A DNA stretch of 64,000 nucleotides from Acanthopleura granulata (Eukaryota; Mollusca; Polyplacophora; Chitonida; Chitonidae), in the NCBI GenBank assembly GCA_016165875.1, contig JABBOT010000002.1, forward strand, positions 18,864,120 through 18,928,119. The letters run 5' to 3'. Each line of letters starts with the position of its first letter. The first letter of the stretch is position 1. Shown piece by piece: positions 36,179 through 49,163 of this stretch. The position numbers and the translations under genes are program-made. Below the pieces are notes generated by a model. It did no database searches. It saw nothing but the letters and a program-made list of their open reading frames with translations, and was not told the origin of the DNA.

Positions 36179-39100
36179 GTAAGTACAAAATGATTATACT
36201 AGAAAATATATCTGTATATAACTTTCAGTGTATGGTGTATCATCAGTGTATAATTTGTGCCTTTTGAAATGCGAAAATGTAAAAGGTATATATTTTAAAC
36301 ACTGGTTAATCATGTGGAAGAAAGTATATGTTTATATTATATAGTTATTCAAAAATGTGTACATTAAACCAATACGGACTTCACAAAACTCAAATAAACT
36401 TACCCTCATTTTGTTTACTTACATGGCAAACAGACACTCAATGAAATACCAGGTATATAAATATTGTTTTGCATAAAATATATCATTTGCTATATATATA
36501 TAACATCTTGAAATGTATGTATAAAATATCGCGGTAAGTGCATTACACAAGAGATTTAGGGCATTCGAATTGGGCAACACGTTTCATCACAACAAAGGCG
36601 ATTTATAAACATGTACTTCCCCATTGTTAATATTTCGTTTCAAAAATAAAACTGAAATTCAAAATAAATTCAACTTCTGTTTCTTTGAGATCACAAAAGA
36701 ACGAAAATTACAATCTTCTGAAAAGGTATACAGAATTCTATGAAAATGCCTATAACTTTGAGGGAAGTTTCTGTTTTTATATTTACAAAAATAAGATCTG
36801 AATATTTGAACACTTGTTAGAGTTACCGATTCAGATATATAAGCTTGTCATGATGAGTTGTTATATTTAATGGCTTTATTTCCTTTAAACAGGAACCACC
36901 ACAAACATAATATTATAGCATAGTCTTTTAATTTATACAAAGGGTTTAGATTGCATATTTTATAGTTCGGTTTAGAGGAGTAAATTTAATTCAGCTTTAT
37001 GATCAAAATCGTCCTGTATATGAGTTATTAGCGGCTTTGCATATATGTATCTTCCGTTGAAACCGGGAAAAGGAAAGTGCTATTATACTTGATTGAGTGC
37101 CTTGCAAAGTGTTGGTTAACCGGAAATATTTCAATTTGTTTTCTCTGTCATCATTTGATACGGTCTACAGTTATACAAATACCCCTTCCGGAACTGCCCC
37201 GAGGAGATGGTTGAGTTTGTTGTCCCCTGGGACGTCAGTGTCACGCCAAAGGGACGGGCAACACGAACTATAACGATCTCCCAGTGGTGAAGCTAAAATC
37301 ACTTAAAGCTGCTATCCGCCTCACCGAAATCAGTAAAGCAGAAACATTACGTAGTTCCTGTTTACGCTTCAGATAGTTGTGCTAAGATCTTAACAATCAA
37401 GCTAACTTTTAGCAGCTCATCTTTCCACGATTTTCTTCTTAGCTCGCCAGTGGCGATTTTGATTATCCCCTGTGTCAGTGCCATTACATGGAGTGACCAT
37501 GGATGATAAATTTTTTCTGTTGCATGTATCTTCAGTTTTAGATTGATTCTTGTCCAATAAAATGATGGACACCGCTATGTTATAGTCATGTTAAAGGTTA
37601 ACCAACACATTCGAGGGCTTGTATACAAAGGTCTTCAATTTATCTATTCTATTAAACTGTAAACAAATTTTCTGAAAGAAACTGAACTTCCCATTTTTAT
37701 GTAAAGATTGCTAAAATAACCCCGTTTTTGTTAAGTTCATAACAAATTTATTTGTAGACATTTTCACAAGTTTTCACAAACGTTGTTTGCAGGTCATGAA
37801 GAAAAGACTTTATGGCGCACTGAAAAGGAAAACACCGCAATTATATAAACAGTTTGTTTGAAATCATACACAACTTTATGGTATATTTGTGACAAATGAG
37901 ACAAGAAATTGGATGACTTTACACTTAAAGTGTACGTTTCATGACAAATGTCTCAATGTTATCATATTTTTTATTATTTTATTATTTTTTTATTTACGAT
38001 CTCAATCATGTGTGAACTGATAAGTGACTTGAAATAGGGAATATTTTATCCGAACATAAATTGTTGGCATATAGATTTTCATTTTTGCGTCTTGTTTACG
38101 GCTCTAATATTCGCATTCTTCCACACCCTTTTGCTCTCTGGGATATGTTTGTAACCCTACCCTTCTGTGAGCCCCACAGCCGTTTTCGATCACGCCTGAT
38201 TAAAATTTATCCCGTGGGTTAATTCTGTTCCTCCGTCAAGCACGCCGACTTTGCCCTGCTTGGTTCTTTGGCGTACTAGCGGGGAAACACTTGAGGTGCT
38301 AGCCTCCTCCGCGGGACCCTAGTACTCCCTCGCCTGGTTAGAGTGTAAGTGATGACAGCCGAGAAAGAGACGAAAGATATATAAATCTGTTATCTTAATA
38401 CGTTAGCGGCATCGTGTGTACGCCGCCACAGTGATGCCTGGTTCGGAGTACATCCCATCCAAAACACTTAGTCCTCCAAGGATCCTGTCCCGAGGAAATT
38501 CCCTCTTCATGCAAGAATGGTTCGCCTCCGCTTTTTGTCGGATTCGATCAAGACGTTCTATGAATGACGCAGAAAACACAGCTTCGTATCCCACTTTTTA
38601 CACATAACGACGACACGCCCATTGTTTAAAACCAAAGCCACCGTATTAAACCGCGGCTGAAAGCGCGTTAATCGGCGTTTACTCGGAGCGATTAACCGGC
38701 AACCTGAGATGGCGGGATCGATTACTTCCCCTTCATCACGCAATGTTATGATACTGTTGTGCGACCAAGCGAAACGATAGTTAGGAAATGCTTAATGAAT
38801 AGACCGGACCAGTGTGCTTGGCCCTCTGGTGAACATATGTTCCGGGATATGTCACACTTAGTACTGACACTGACGTTCTCAGGATAATATCTGTCTTCGA
38901 AACTCTTACTCGGTCCCCCACCCTTGTCCCTGGAGTTCCCTCGTTTTTATTGCCATTATCAGCACGGAAGCAAACAGGAGATTCAAACGCTGCCTAATTT
39001 AGCGTTGTTACTATTCATTCTGTCACAAACACAAAATAGAGAGTAATCGTAAGGTTTTTACGGGTCGATAAACCCAGCTCTCCTATTAGAGCGAACTTAC

Positions 39101-42100
39101 ATTCATATCAGGCCGAGACAACCAATTGTCTTTTAGCAAAGCTTGTCATACAGCCAGTGAAAAGCATTGATATAAACATGACTAATTTGTGAGCGTTGAT
39201 CATCTCGTATTTGCGTCTTTGCTGACGACCGCTCACAAATTGAGCTGAAAGATAACATAATAATTGAAAGCAAATGCGGTTTAACTGTCCTGTCTCTGTC
39301 GTAGCATCAAATACATGAACTAATCTCTAAGAAATTGAGCGCTTTGGCAAGAGTTATGGGTGCTGACTGTGACATGTTGGACAGCACAGGCTGAAGGTCG
39401 GGCCATTAAAATAATAATTTTCGACACTTTAAGAGCTCCATAAATTTATTAAGTCCTATCGTCTCTTTTTTCCTCTTTTTGCAATATTCTTGCAAATGAT
39501 ATTCATACTTTATCGTCAATATTTTTTAATCATAGAGGCAAATAAACGGGCGATTTTATTGTCAGAAAAACGTCTCTAGTAATGTATTTGAAATTCAGCC
39601 GTGTGACATAGTATGGGCCGTAATATCCAATTATTTGTTTAGAAAAATAATTCTGCGGTAATGGTTTCAGTATAATCTTGTCCTGTTGCGCATTTATTGT
39701 CGTAAGTACAGTTACAGATTTACACGGGACGAGCTCTATCAGTCTTCGTTAAATCTGAGGCTTGCAAGTAGACCTTTGTTTATAGTTGAAGTAAAAACAG
39801 TGGGCTTGCAAACCGTGGCCTATGGTGGCCTGTTTTTGTCTGGTACTAGACCAGCCCCGCTGGTTACTATCCTTCCATAATGCTGACTGACATCTCAGTG
39901 TACTGTATCAAGACTCCCCAAAACAAACACACTTAAATTATTCGCCCCGAGATATTGCATCGGAGTCTCTGCATCGCCTGGGTGGCGACGAAAGCTATTC
40001 ATTCATGAAGTGTGTGCCTTTTCATCAACTGGCCATATTAATGTAAACTGCCACGCATTCCCATGGATAATGGTGGTATATTCATAACTTTGATTAATGG
40101 CGCGAACGATCATGTAATAGTACCTGTATTTATAGCGTGCTCTGTCGTGAAATCGCTTTCATGATGTGATTTATCTTGAATTCTCATTTATGATGTGTGC
40201 CATTTATATCTCGCATTTTATGATTTTGCTCATCGTCAACTCGTATTTATGATGTGTCTGTTTCCCAGTTATATAAATGACGAACTCGAATTTATGATGT
40301 GACCCAATAACAACTCGCATTTATGTTTTGACTTGCCCCCAACTCGCTTAAGTTATGGCGCAATCTATCAGTCAAACGAATTTATTACTATCAGAAACAC
40401 TCGTGTAAGATAGTACGTTTTAATACAAAACACTGCAGCACGGAAAGTGAGCGCGACATGAGCATAGTATGATAGTTAGCAGGTGACATGGCAACCCCAA
40501 TTAATAAAGATTTCCATTTATAAGGTCCGAATTTCAATAAATCAGACCAGACCAAACCAGATTTATGGTCATATATTCTTCCATTTAATAATGCTTACAA
40601 ACTTTTAATTATAGTTAAACTTAATCAGTGCCCAATTTCATGCCCGATTTATATTATGCTTTACATCTTGAAATTATCTCGGCGGCATCATTAAAGCATG
40701 GCATTTGTCTCAACTGTATCATTACACCATATTATTTGTCTCGGCAGGGACTTTACATGATGACCTTTGTCTCGGCAAGGGCTTTACATCAATACGTTTT
40801 ACCTCGGCTAGGGTTTTACATCATGATGTTTTTTGAGTGGGGCTTTGCATCATGATGTTTCTCATGGCCCCGGGGAGCATGATAGAACACACTGGCTTGG
40901 TAGGGGCTTTGCAACAGCAAGTGTGTCAGAGCTCACTGAAACACTCCACAACTTTCATAAAGAATCTATTTTTATACATCACTTATTTGTGTTTTGAACT
41001 AAGTACATGATAAAAAGTAGCGATGATAGCTTCTGGTAACTATGTTGTCTGTCATTGTATAACCCTAGGTTAAAAACGCTCGTCCATAAACATTTCTTGT
41101 TCCATATGTTTTTTAAACGCCTGCCACGATAATTAATGGTTAGGGCTCTGTGGGGGTTTTCTAGGCTTCATGCAGTTGACTCTCTACTCTTGAGCTGACA
41201 CTGATGTCTCACCGTATCAAAAACGGTTTTGGACCATCAGTTCATTGACCAGAGAGTTCGAATCCAACCTTTGCTGCTCGTTTGCTCCAGGTTAGGAGGG
41301 CTATCAGGTACCTAATGAATATCAGTGGTTCATTCCCTGCATTCCGGTTGCCTCCGTTTTCTTGGGCAGGGCGTTTACACATTAATCAAATATATAAAAA
41401 AAATAATAAACCAAGAAAGTTATTACGTTTATTTTAGCAGAATTATAGTGGAAGTATCGATATAGGGGATGAAGTCGGTACAAAGCTCAGACATTGACAG
41501 ACAATGTCATTGGCAGAAGTATAAACCGACCCATGCATAAACACACATGGCGTTCAATTTAACCATTAAAAGTTAAATATGAATGAGCGTAAACATATGT
41601 GCATTTGCCTTTTAAAAACATCATTGCATACAATGGACGAAATTGGGAATGCCAAGCCTAAAATTGAGGATTGGAGGTATATGCTTTGACTATGAAATCC
41701 CGCTGATTTTCTTTTAAATTAGTAGACCGAGCTTGAATGTAGAGCTCAGACGTCTCTCGTTTCTTGTTTCGTCCAGCCGGAAAATCTGCTTTTTCTTTTG
41801 GATCACAGCTCTAACCATAACTGGCAATGTAAGACATTATTTTGATTCTTTTATCTCCACAACATTCAAAAATTTCTATTAACTAATATGTTTTGTTGGT
41901 CCAAACTGATGCAGGCGTATACCATTCTACCGCAAGCGGGTACAGTTTTTGTACATATACACACGCATTGTTTCTCTTCGGAGCTCTGGCTTGCGAGTCG
42001 GAAATAATTAAACTGACTGCCTTTGAGAAAATCCGTGAGAAAAAGTGCAAAGAGAAAGCCGATACTAATGCACGACTTTAAATTGTAGCCGCAGAATATG

Positions 42101-45100
42101 TCATGACCCAAACGCTTAATTACCGCGTAATTATACATCACTTAAGATGTGGAGTTTTTTGACAGTTAAATATTCTCTTTGGTGTGTTACTTTTGCTTCA
42201 TGCTCATTTTAAATGGTCAATCTCAGTGGAGCGGTAATGAGTTTTACAAGTGTTTTGTCGTGTAGGTACTTACACTCTGCGGTCACATCTCATATTACAC
42301 TATATCTACTATATTACACTGTCTAGAGAAGCACCATAATCGAATTTTCCCTTAAGATGAATTGCGAGCCCGAGGTTGTAATTGTAGACGCGTTAAAATG
42401 CTGGGCCTAACAGCGATGTCAAAGGCACCATACCAACTGTCAGCGCTTAAGGACAAGTCGTTGACGACAAGATACGGTCACTGATAATAAATGATTGGTA
42501 AAACTCAAGTCATTCTCCCATGCCCTCCGAGCACAGAGTTCCTCATCTGTTTATTCCATTGCATTTCTGGAGGTGATTTTTCCAGTTATACTATAGCCTC
42601 TGTACAGGCCATGGAATGAAGAGTCTGCATAGTTTGAGGGTATGTAGAGAGATGCCATCTCTTGGGGAGTCGTCCGTGTTGGTCACCAGTCATGAGTCCT
42701 TGTATCAGAGATAACTAAGTCATCGTGACCTCACAAATAAATGCCCTGAGGTCACAAAACGCCAGTCACCTCCCTCTCTCTCCCCTCTTGCATTGTATTG
42801 TTTAAGTCCAATATATATTCCACTGTAAACGTTTACCACGGGAATATTCTACATAAAATGCTGGGTAATTAATTGTAAGACTGTTACATTCTACCTCATT
42901 CACCCTGCTATGGATTTTATAAGTAATTTTCTCTATCCTTCCCATTTGAAAGACTTGGAAAACAATCAAGACCATCTTAATTACTGCACAGAAAGCTTAA
43001 AATCGTTTTTCTAATATAAAACGTATGCGCACGAGCTAATTAGCATGCCTGTCAGAAGTGAAAGAAGCAGAATAATCCGCAGTTGCTACTTGAAATCTGC
43101 AGGCAGTGTCAGCCAGTCAATAAACATTTTGAGTGTTAGTACTTAGAAATAGATTGCTCCAAATATTTCAAACCTGTGAAAACAGGTTAACGAAGTCCAT
43201 TGGATTTTTTTGTAATACATGTTAGGTTCATTTGCGTCGAGTAGTTTGTCTAGGTTAACTGCTCGTTGACACCTGTCAATATTCGGCCCGTAATGTACAT
43301 CGGCTGACAGCGTCCGCCATGAATTGATGAACTTGCTTGGGTGAGACAAGGAATTGGCCTCCATGACCCCAGTGAACTTAAGCAGCACCCGGTCTATGTT
43401 AGACGTTACCCACACGCAGTGTTGGTCTCGCATTCAAAAGCTGTGTTTCCCTAGACCAATAGGCCTTTGTATTTCCAACATAAACAATTGTCACATTTGC
43501 ACCATGGTTACTTCTGCCCTTGCGAGCACCCCTTCGTGTACTTTATCTGATATTGTTTTCTCATTATTCAACAATTATTAAAAAATGGAGTTATACCATG
43601 TAAAGATATTTCCTTTTGATCTGTGTTCAGTCAACAGACAAGTAATATGTGAATTACTTCATGAGATGTACTGGAATAACGTTTTAATCAGAAAACATGG
43701 CTTGAATCAGAATAGCAAGAATGCATGAAAGTAATATTACCAAATTTCTTGTTCATATTTCATTACCACTGCGTGTTTAAGTAAATTTAAACCTAACACA
43801 CCATGCATGTTGCCAGACGTTTCTGCAAATGATGTCAACCGTAGGTCTATAAAAGGCATTCCAAACTGCATAAAACTGTTGTTGTATGCATATAGCATAA
43901 AGGTGTCATATTGTCGTTAGTTAAGACAGCGTCTCCTACAGATGCAGGGGGTGCAATATACATGGGACGAAGAGTAAGAAATCAGCCCTTGCCAAACATG
44001 TTCTTGACGAAAACAGAGTTCAGCTGAACGATGCGGAGCTGACACGGCGTTTCAGCATGCTGCTAACGTCTCTCCTATCGCTCAAGATAAATGTATTTTC
44101 TATCTGTTGTTAACTGTATACTAAACGTTTCAAACTGCACACTGTGCGCATATGTACTTTTACTCGGTATTACATCAGGAATAACCACATGAAAACAGCG
44201 CGGAAAAATCGAATGCTTCTTTGCTCAAATATCTCCTAATAAATCACTTCTTACATCTGGTTGATTAGAGGATGACATAGGTATACGGAAAAATGACTTT
44301 GGGGTTCCGTCTTTAGAGTGTAACTTAGGGTGAATTCAGTACAAAATAATCTTCTCCAAGTGTGTTCCTCTCATCATATACGCTTAAAAATAGTTCAAAC
44401 GTTATATTAAAAAAATTAAGACATGACACATTTGTCTGAGAAGCTTTTAATTGCTGTGCACCGAGTCTCTCCTCGTTTCTGTAAGCGGGTTAAGGTTTTC
44501 GATAGTCCAAGTTGTCGTTCTCGACCGACACATCTGGCTCGTGGAACTCCCGTTTCTGCCACATCTGTAATTATTTAAATTCCTCCCTTATTTTTCAAGT
44601 CTGGCTGTAATAAGCAGCAATGTCCTAGTAATTGGCGCGAGCATTCCTCTGCCACATTTGCGGCTAGATTGATATTTTTAATATCCTACTCACCTTGCTC
44701 TTCTCTTCGTCGCTAGCGGGCGTTTTGACGTTTTGAAAATTAGTACACCGAGGCAGTCATGGGCTGAACCACACCCACCACTGGCCACGTGAGGATTTAT
44801 CTTTCTGTACACATAATTCCAGTGGTTGGTAGTGGTGTCAAATAAAATACATATTGCCCGGCCAGACACTAACTACTGGGTAGAACACGGGAAATTTGTG
44901 TAGCAGAGCGGTTTTTGGTACCGGAATGGGGTAAACTTGAATGAGAAAACAAATTCTGTCGCGCAGTAAAATGGCCGTCCTTCTGTTAATATACATGTTG
45001 ATATTTCAAAAGAAAAGTATTTCAATTTCAAACACATGAAAACAACTCTGCCACAGCTATGAGGACTTCACTTTTGTTGCCATTCACATTTTTTATGCGA

Positions 45101-48100
45101 TTACTGGAATATTCTGGCTTTGTTTCTGCTACAGGGCCTACTGACTTAATTCGCGATCAAGGAATTGCTTTTTATCTTCCCTTACTTCTGTTTATTATTT
45201 TACGTTAACTTTCAAAACATATTAAGTTTTCGTAGTGCATCCTGTACACTCAGGTTGAATTCCGGGCATAAATATTTGTCATATGATGTCCCAGGATATC
45301 AATGTACTGGTTATTTCAGCCAGCCTATTTATTTTCCATCTAATTTCCCGACCACATCATCTTACAAACCAAATGTCCAGTCCTCCAGTTGTTTTGCACC
45401 AGTCTGGCAATTTCTGTCATACTTTAGGAAACCACTGGCCGATGTCCAGTCGCTGATTAATAGATAGCCGGAAGTGAAGAGATATGTTCAAGATGTTTTT
45501 AGCAAGAAGTCAATTTAACAGAGGAAGAAAATAGCAATAAGCCTGGGCTTTTCGGAAAAAGCACTGAAACAATGTGAGAAATTGTATAGAGACTTGCTAC
45601 TGTTTGATTCTATATAATATAGAATTTGGTGAACTTTGGTTTTATTTTTTAGACGACATAGCGACCGGTAGTTTCAAATGTCATAAAATTATTGAGGAAT
45701 AATATACTTAAAAAACGTATTTAATCATTGTTATTTTGGCACATCGTAAATTTTATGTACATCTCCCTAAATCGTGCAATTGTGTCTCGAGAATTCGTGG
45801 CCTATCAGCAAAATACTGAAACCTTAATCAAAAGTTTGTACAATCGCTTGTATATTCTGCCTCTAAATACAGAAAATGTGGTACATGTAGGTAAATATTT
45901 AAATAGCCTGGCTTTTGCATTTTTGTACCCAGTACAGCATAAAAGAATCCATGCCTTGTACATATGTTATAATTTTATACTTCATTGACGTCCATTTACT
46001 TTTTTTGTTTCTTTCAGACGGTGAACAGTCCACACTATTACACAGAAAAACTCCACCATGTTGGCGATCCGAATGGCATGAATCAGTCCACAGGTAAGAA
46101 AAATTAAAGGATCATTGAATTCAAGAGAGACGCACGTTTCCGTTGTAATATTTAGATGGATGCTAGGTAACAGATCCATCTGAAACAGTTATCCATTCCT
46201 AAGTACAATTCTCTCTCCAAATCATATACATATAGCATAACGCGATCTAGTCTATGGAAGATTCTAAGTACAGATAATACCTATCAAAATTAAAATCGGC
46301 TCAGAATTAACTAATGAAAATTAATTGCAAACTAATGAATTATTCTCAACATAATGCATGGGATTACATACGTCCAAACACTTGATTAAAAGTTAAAGGA
46401 GCATCTTTGAAATAATACAAAAATCAGTATCTCTGATATTTTGACCTCTGTATTTCTAGATAGGTACTCTCTGTTAAAACACTGACGTGGTCATATACAT
46501 TAATAGTGTTATAATTAAATTTAATTTTAACCTAATTAATAAATATTTCTTGTTGATTATTCCTCGTGGTTTTTTGTTGTTGTTGTTGTTGTTGTTGTTG
46601 TTTGGTGTGTATTTTTTGTAGCAAATTTCATCGTTATATAGCTGTTTTAGAACGATGTGCTCTGACTCAGAATAGTTTACAGTTGGGTGGTTGAAGAACA
46701 TTCGTGAAATGTGGCATTTATACATATAGTTGAATATAAATGACTTCAATCTGCGTTTCACCTCTAATTTTGAGTCACACTAACGCTATAAGGGATTTAG
46801 ATATAGCAAAGAGATTCACCCTTTTCTTCCCTTGCTGATAAATGCAAAAAAAACATGACTGTTTATCTACCTCATTAAAATAATAAGTAACTAAATCTGT
46901 GATATGCCGGCTTCCAAGTTAGTTATACAAGTTTCGATACGAAGTAGATTTATCAGAAACACATGTGAAGCGAATGTTTTCCAGACATTCTGAACACGGC
47001 CTTTGCCCTGTGACCTTCTCTTGGGGAACACGTGTCCATTTCCCCCGCACTATTTTCTCATGCTCCACCACACGGATATGGCCGACCACACAGCGGTTCG
47101 CCGTTTCACGTGCTATTGTTACTCACAGAATCCCAAATCTCTCGGTGGAGCCTATCTGAGTTTGATTAGCTAGGGAGTTGCACAGATAGGTGATACGAAA
47201 AGAGAAGCTTTTGTAGTTGCTTGTCTCCCGAGAAATCGTCTTTAAGACGAAGTGGTCGTGGGGCGCTCGTAGCGGGAACATCTGTCGAGATATTTGGAAA
47301 GGTGCGATTGGTTGAGATTCACACCGATGTTAGCAATTAGTCACAGCATGAAAATTGGCAGACAGCAAAAACTATATCCGAGTCATCGGAATGTCGGCAA
47401 GCGTGTAACTTTCCACGCATTTTCAGCTATTTGTTTTCTCACTGCCAGAGGACTTTCACCGATGGCCGCAATGTGCTCCTTGTGTTAATCCTTACGGTCG
47501 TGTTTCTCTGTGAATAAGCTATGCCGTGTTGATAGGTTGAAGTCAGTTTCTTCAAGGCAAGCACACTTAAATCACGGAGCAACGTCAACTGTAGCGCACC
47601 GTAATCCCTCATACATACCGGAACCACATAGTTTCGTTGGAAACGTAGCGCTTTCCAATCAGTGCTTTAAACCACACGTATTCGAAAATGCTTCACATAC
47701 ACTGAGGTTCAATTTGAAAGTAGAAAATTGGACCGAGTCCAGATTAATGTTTCCTATTCAAGTAAACGGGAATTATTAAAGCGCTAAAAACATATCCTCA
47801 CTTATCAAAGTTTAAAACAGGTGATGGCCATTTTCTTACCAATTTTTGAATGAAAAACATATCCTCGCACGGAACGAATGAATGAAAATACTGTTATGTA
47901 ACATTGTCAGTTTCATTCCTTGCATAGAAATAATCCATGGCGAAATATTAATGTTTATGCTGAACGACTATGCTAAATCTCTTTTCTTTGTCTGTCCTCT
48001 GTAGGTTACGATCAGATGTCGACGGGTGTGTCCAGCTTGGATTGTCTCTCTCTGATTGTGGAAAGTATCAGCCCGTCCAGTACCAGCGCCATGCTGAACA

Positions 48101-48129
48101 GCTTATCCGTTACTGAGAGGCCGCTGTAA
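35264..48129 (+). CDS. myogenic regulatory factor, MyoD/Myf5/myogenin-type bHLH transcription factor
   Basis: Nuclear bHLH factor expected to bind E-boxes with E-protein partners and drive skeletal-type muscle determination. The CDS joins 35264-36178, 46018-46093 and 48005-48129 (1116 nt, 371 residues). The start is the first of three consecutive ATGs, with A at -3 and no in-frame ATG between it and the stop at 35174. The N-terminus is Tyr/Asn/Ser-rich, with an acidic run ([15 protein letters not shown]) at about 185-200. The Cys/Trp segment [15 protein letters not shown] precedes the bHLH (226-282). The basic region [10 protein letters not shown] has the Ala-Thr pair, and the following Lys241 is the myogenic-specific residue. 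The C-terminal helix III motif [15 protein letters not shown] is at 339-353. Exon phases 0 and 1 join without conflict. The three-exon layout matches vertebrate MRF genes. It equally predates the MyoD/Myf5/Myog/Myf6 split, so no paralog name is given. Confidence 0.97.
39184..39241. repeat. perfect 12-bp inverted repeat with 34-nt spacer
   Basis: AATTTGTGAGCG (39184-39195) and its exact reverse complement CGCTCACAAATT (39230-39241). The transcript could form a stem-loop, but the loop is long and pairs little further. Function unknown. Confidence 0.7.
40160..40345 (+). repeat. degenerate tandem repeat, about 40-bp unit
   Basis: AACTCGCATTTATGATGTG and variants recur about five times, separated by diverged 15-25-nt stretches, within MRF intron 1. 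Confidence 0.75.
40702..40862 (+). repeat. degenerate tandem repeat, about 32-36-bp unit
   Basis: TTTGTCTCGGCAGGGGCTTT followed by ACATCATGATG recurs four to five times with substitutions. It lies 360 nt after the previous tract and is unrelated in sequence. Confidence 0.8.
41130..41405 (+). repeat. possible tRNA-derived repeat with A-rich end
   Basis: A good B-box match (GAGTTCGAATCC, about 41256-41267) is followed by about 120 nt of body and an A-rich end (ATATAAAAAAAATAATAAA). The A-box is unclear and the body differs from the main SINE family. Tentative. Confidence 0.22.
46018..46093 (+). CDS. MRF coding exon 2
   Basis: A 76-nt exon between acceptor ttctttcag (AG 46016-46017) and donor CAG|gtaag (46094). 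It reads [15 protein letters not shown] and on to NQST plus one base. It enters in phase 0 and leaves in phase 1, matching both neighbours. Confidence 0.9.
46094..48004 (+). other. MRF intron 2 (1.9 kb)
   Basis: Phase 1 GT-AG intron. It contains a (TTG)n microsatellite at 46571-46603 and a GC-richer part at about 46960-47500 with three short plus-strand ORFs that resemble nothing known. Confidence 0.85.
46571..46603 (+). repeat. (TTG)n microsatellite
   Basis: About nine perfect trinucleotide repeats in MRF intron 2. Confidence 0.95.
48005..48129 (+). CDS. MRF coding exon 3
   Basis: It follows the acceptor tgtcctctgtag (AG 48003-48004), completes the split Gly codon and reads [20 protein letters not shown] on to TERPL and TAA (48127-48129). 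The SSLDCLS...VESIS segment is the diagnostic MRF helix III and proves the exon belongs here. Confidence 0.96.
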
Positions 48130-48530
48130 CAGGCAGAGTGAAAACCAGGCAGTTATAATGAACCTGATTGCTTACAAACATCACGAACTATTGTTTATAG
48201 TCAGTGGAATATAGATGTTCTATGTCCATCTGAAGTGACGTAGTTTCTTTCGTGTAATGTGTCATGAAGGACCAAGTTGGAGACACAATGCATTCAGCTA
48301 CGTGGTATACACTCAGTTTGCAATATTATTTATTGTGTGCAATGATAGTTCATGAAACAATTTATATAACGATTTAAGTCAGTTAAGTACACAGAAGCCT
48401 GAACAAAGACAGACCGTGGACATGTGTATTGAATGCAAAACAGAGAAAGAAGAATGCGATCGAGGAACATTCGACAGGGGTGGTTGCCTATAGCATATAA
48501 CTGCCGCTACATTAAAACATAGGCAAGCGA
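48130..48530 (+). other. probable MRF 3' UTR
   Basis: No AATAAA occurs in the first several hundred bases after the MRF stop. The common variant ATTAAA is at 48511-48516. If used, the 3' UTR would be about 400 nt and would end just before the poly(A) signal of the opposing minus-strand candidate. Confidence 0.35.
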
Positions 48531-48683
48531 CCATATATGGTCAGAGTGCAGTACAAATCGGACAAAGTGTAATGGCTGAATCTGGGAAGCGTGTACAGAT
48601 ATACATATATATGTGAGAAAGGGGGAGGAAAAGGTTTGTTACGGTTGTGCAGAGAAAAAGACTCTAAACTAACACTTGTTTGA

Positions 48684-48689
48684 TTTATT
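48684..48689 (-). terminator. candidate poly(A) signal, minus strand
   Basis: AATAAA on the minus strand, about 70 nt beyond the stop of the 48757-49163 candidate exon. Confidence 0.3.
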
Positions 48690-48756
48690 TACGTTTGCAT
48701 ATTTTTAATCATACTTGACATTTGCAAGTGCTAGACCTCATTGATGGTGTCGATAC

Positions 48757-49163
48757 TCATTGTAGTATTGCGTTCACACAGTTTGTATTAAATATATGCT
48801 GTAGCACAGAAATGAGGAATGCCAACACTTCGGCAATTTTATCATTGTCCAAGTCATCTTGTTTTGTCTTTTTCAGCCTTTGTTCTGCCCTCCATAAGCA
48901 ATATCTGACGCCTCCTTGCTCCTGTCTGCCATTGTCCTGTAGCGAGAGATATTTATAAATTATTTCAGTGAAAGTCTTGGTTGTCTTCCTGATTGTCTTA
49001 TTACCTAGATGTAGTCTTACATGGCGTCGTTCAAATAATGTTCTGTCTCCTTCATTCAGGCTGTCGTTATTTTGTTGACATGATGCACAGGTTAAAATAG
49101 CTGTATTGCGGTCCTCCCTACTCTCCGTGTTCCCAGTAACATGGACAGGCAAGTGTCTCGTGT
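48757..49163 (-). CDS. candidate terminal exon of an unknown minus-strand gene
   Basis: The minus strand is open for about 135 codons with no internal Met, which suits a terminal exon rather than a complete gene. Upstream is an acceptor-like cttgcttcttcaag (AG at 49165-49164). The TGA is at 48759-48757, and a minus-strand AATAAA follows about 70 nt later (48689-48684). The peptide has a C-x2-C (LTCASC) near its start and a charged, helical C-terminus (RAEQRLKKTKQ...). Its layout loosely recalls cysteine-pair domains that start C-x2-C, but the expected second pair is not intact. No family can be assigned. It would converge tail-to-tail with the MRF. Confidence 0.28.

Larger units (their letters stand above)
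36179..46017 (+). other. MRF intron 1 (9.8 kb)
   Basis: Very long intron, phase 0, mostly AT-rich without recognised genes. It contains a perfect inverted repeat (39184-39241), two tandem-repeat tracts (40160-40345, 40702-40862) and a possible tRNA-like repeat (41130-41405). GC-richer islands at about 37170-37330, 38100-38970 and 42360-42780 are candidate enhancers but carry no motif I can name. Muscle enhancers of vertebrate MRFs lie outside the gene, so intronic control here would be an inference. Confidence 0.85.
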
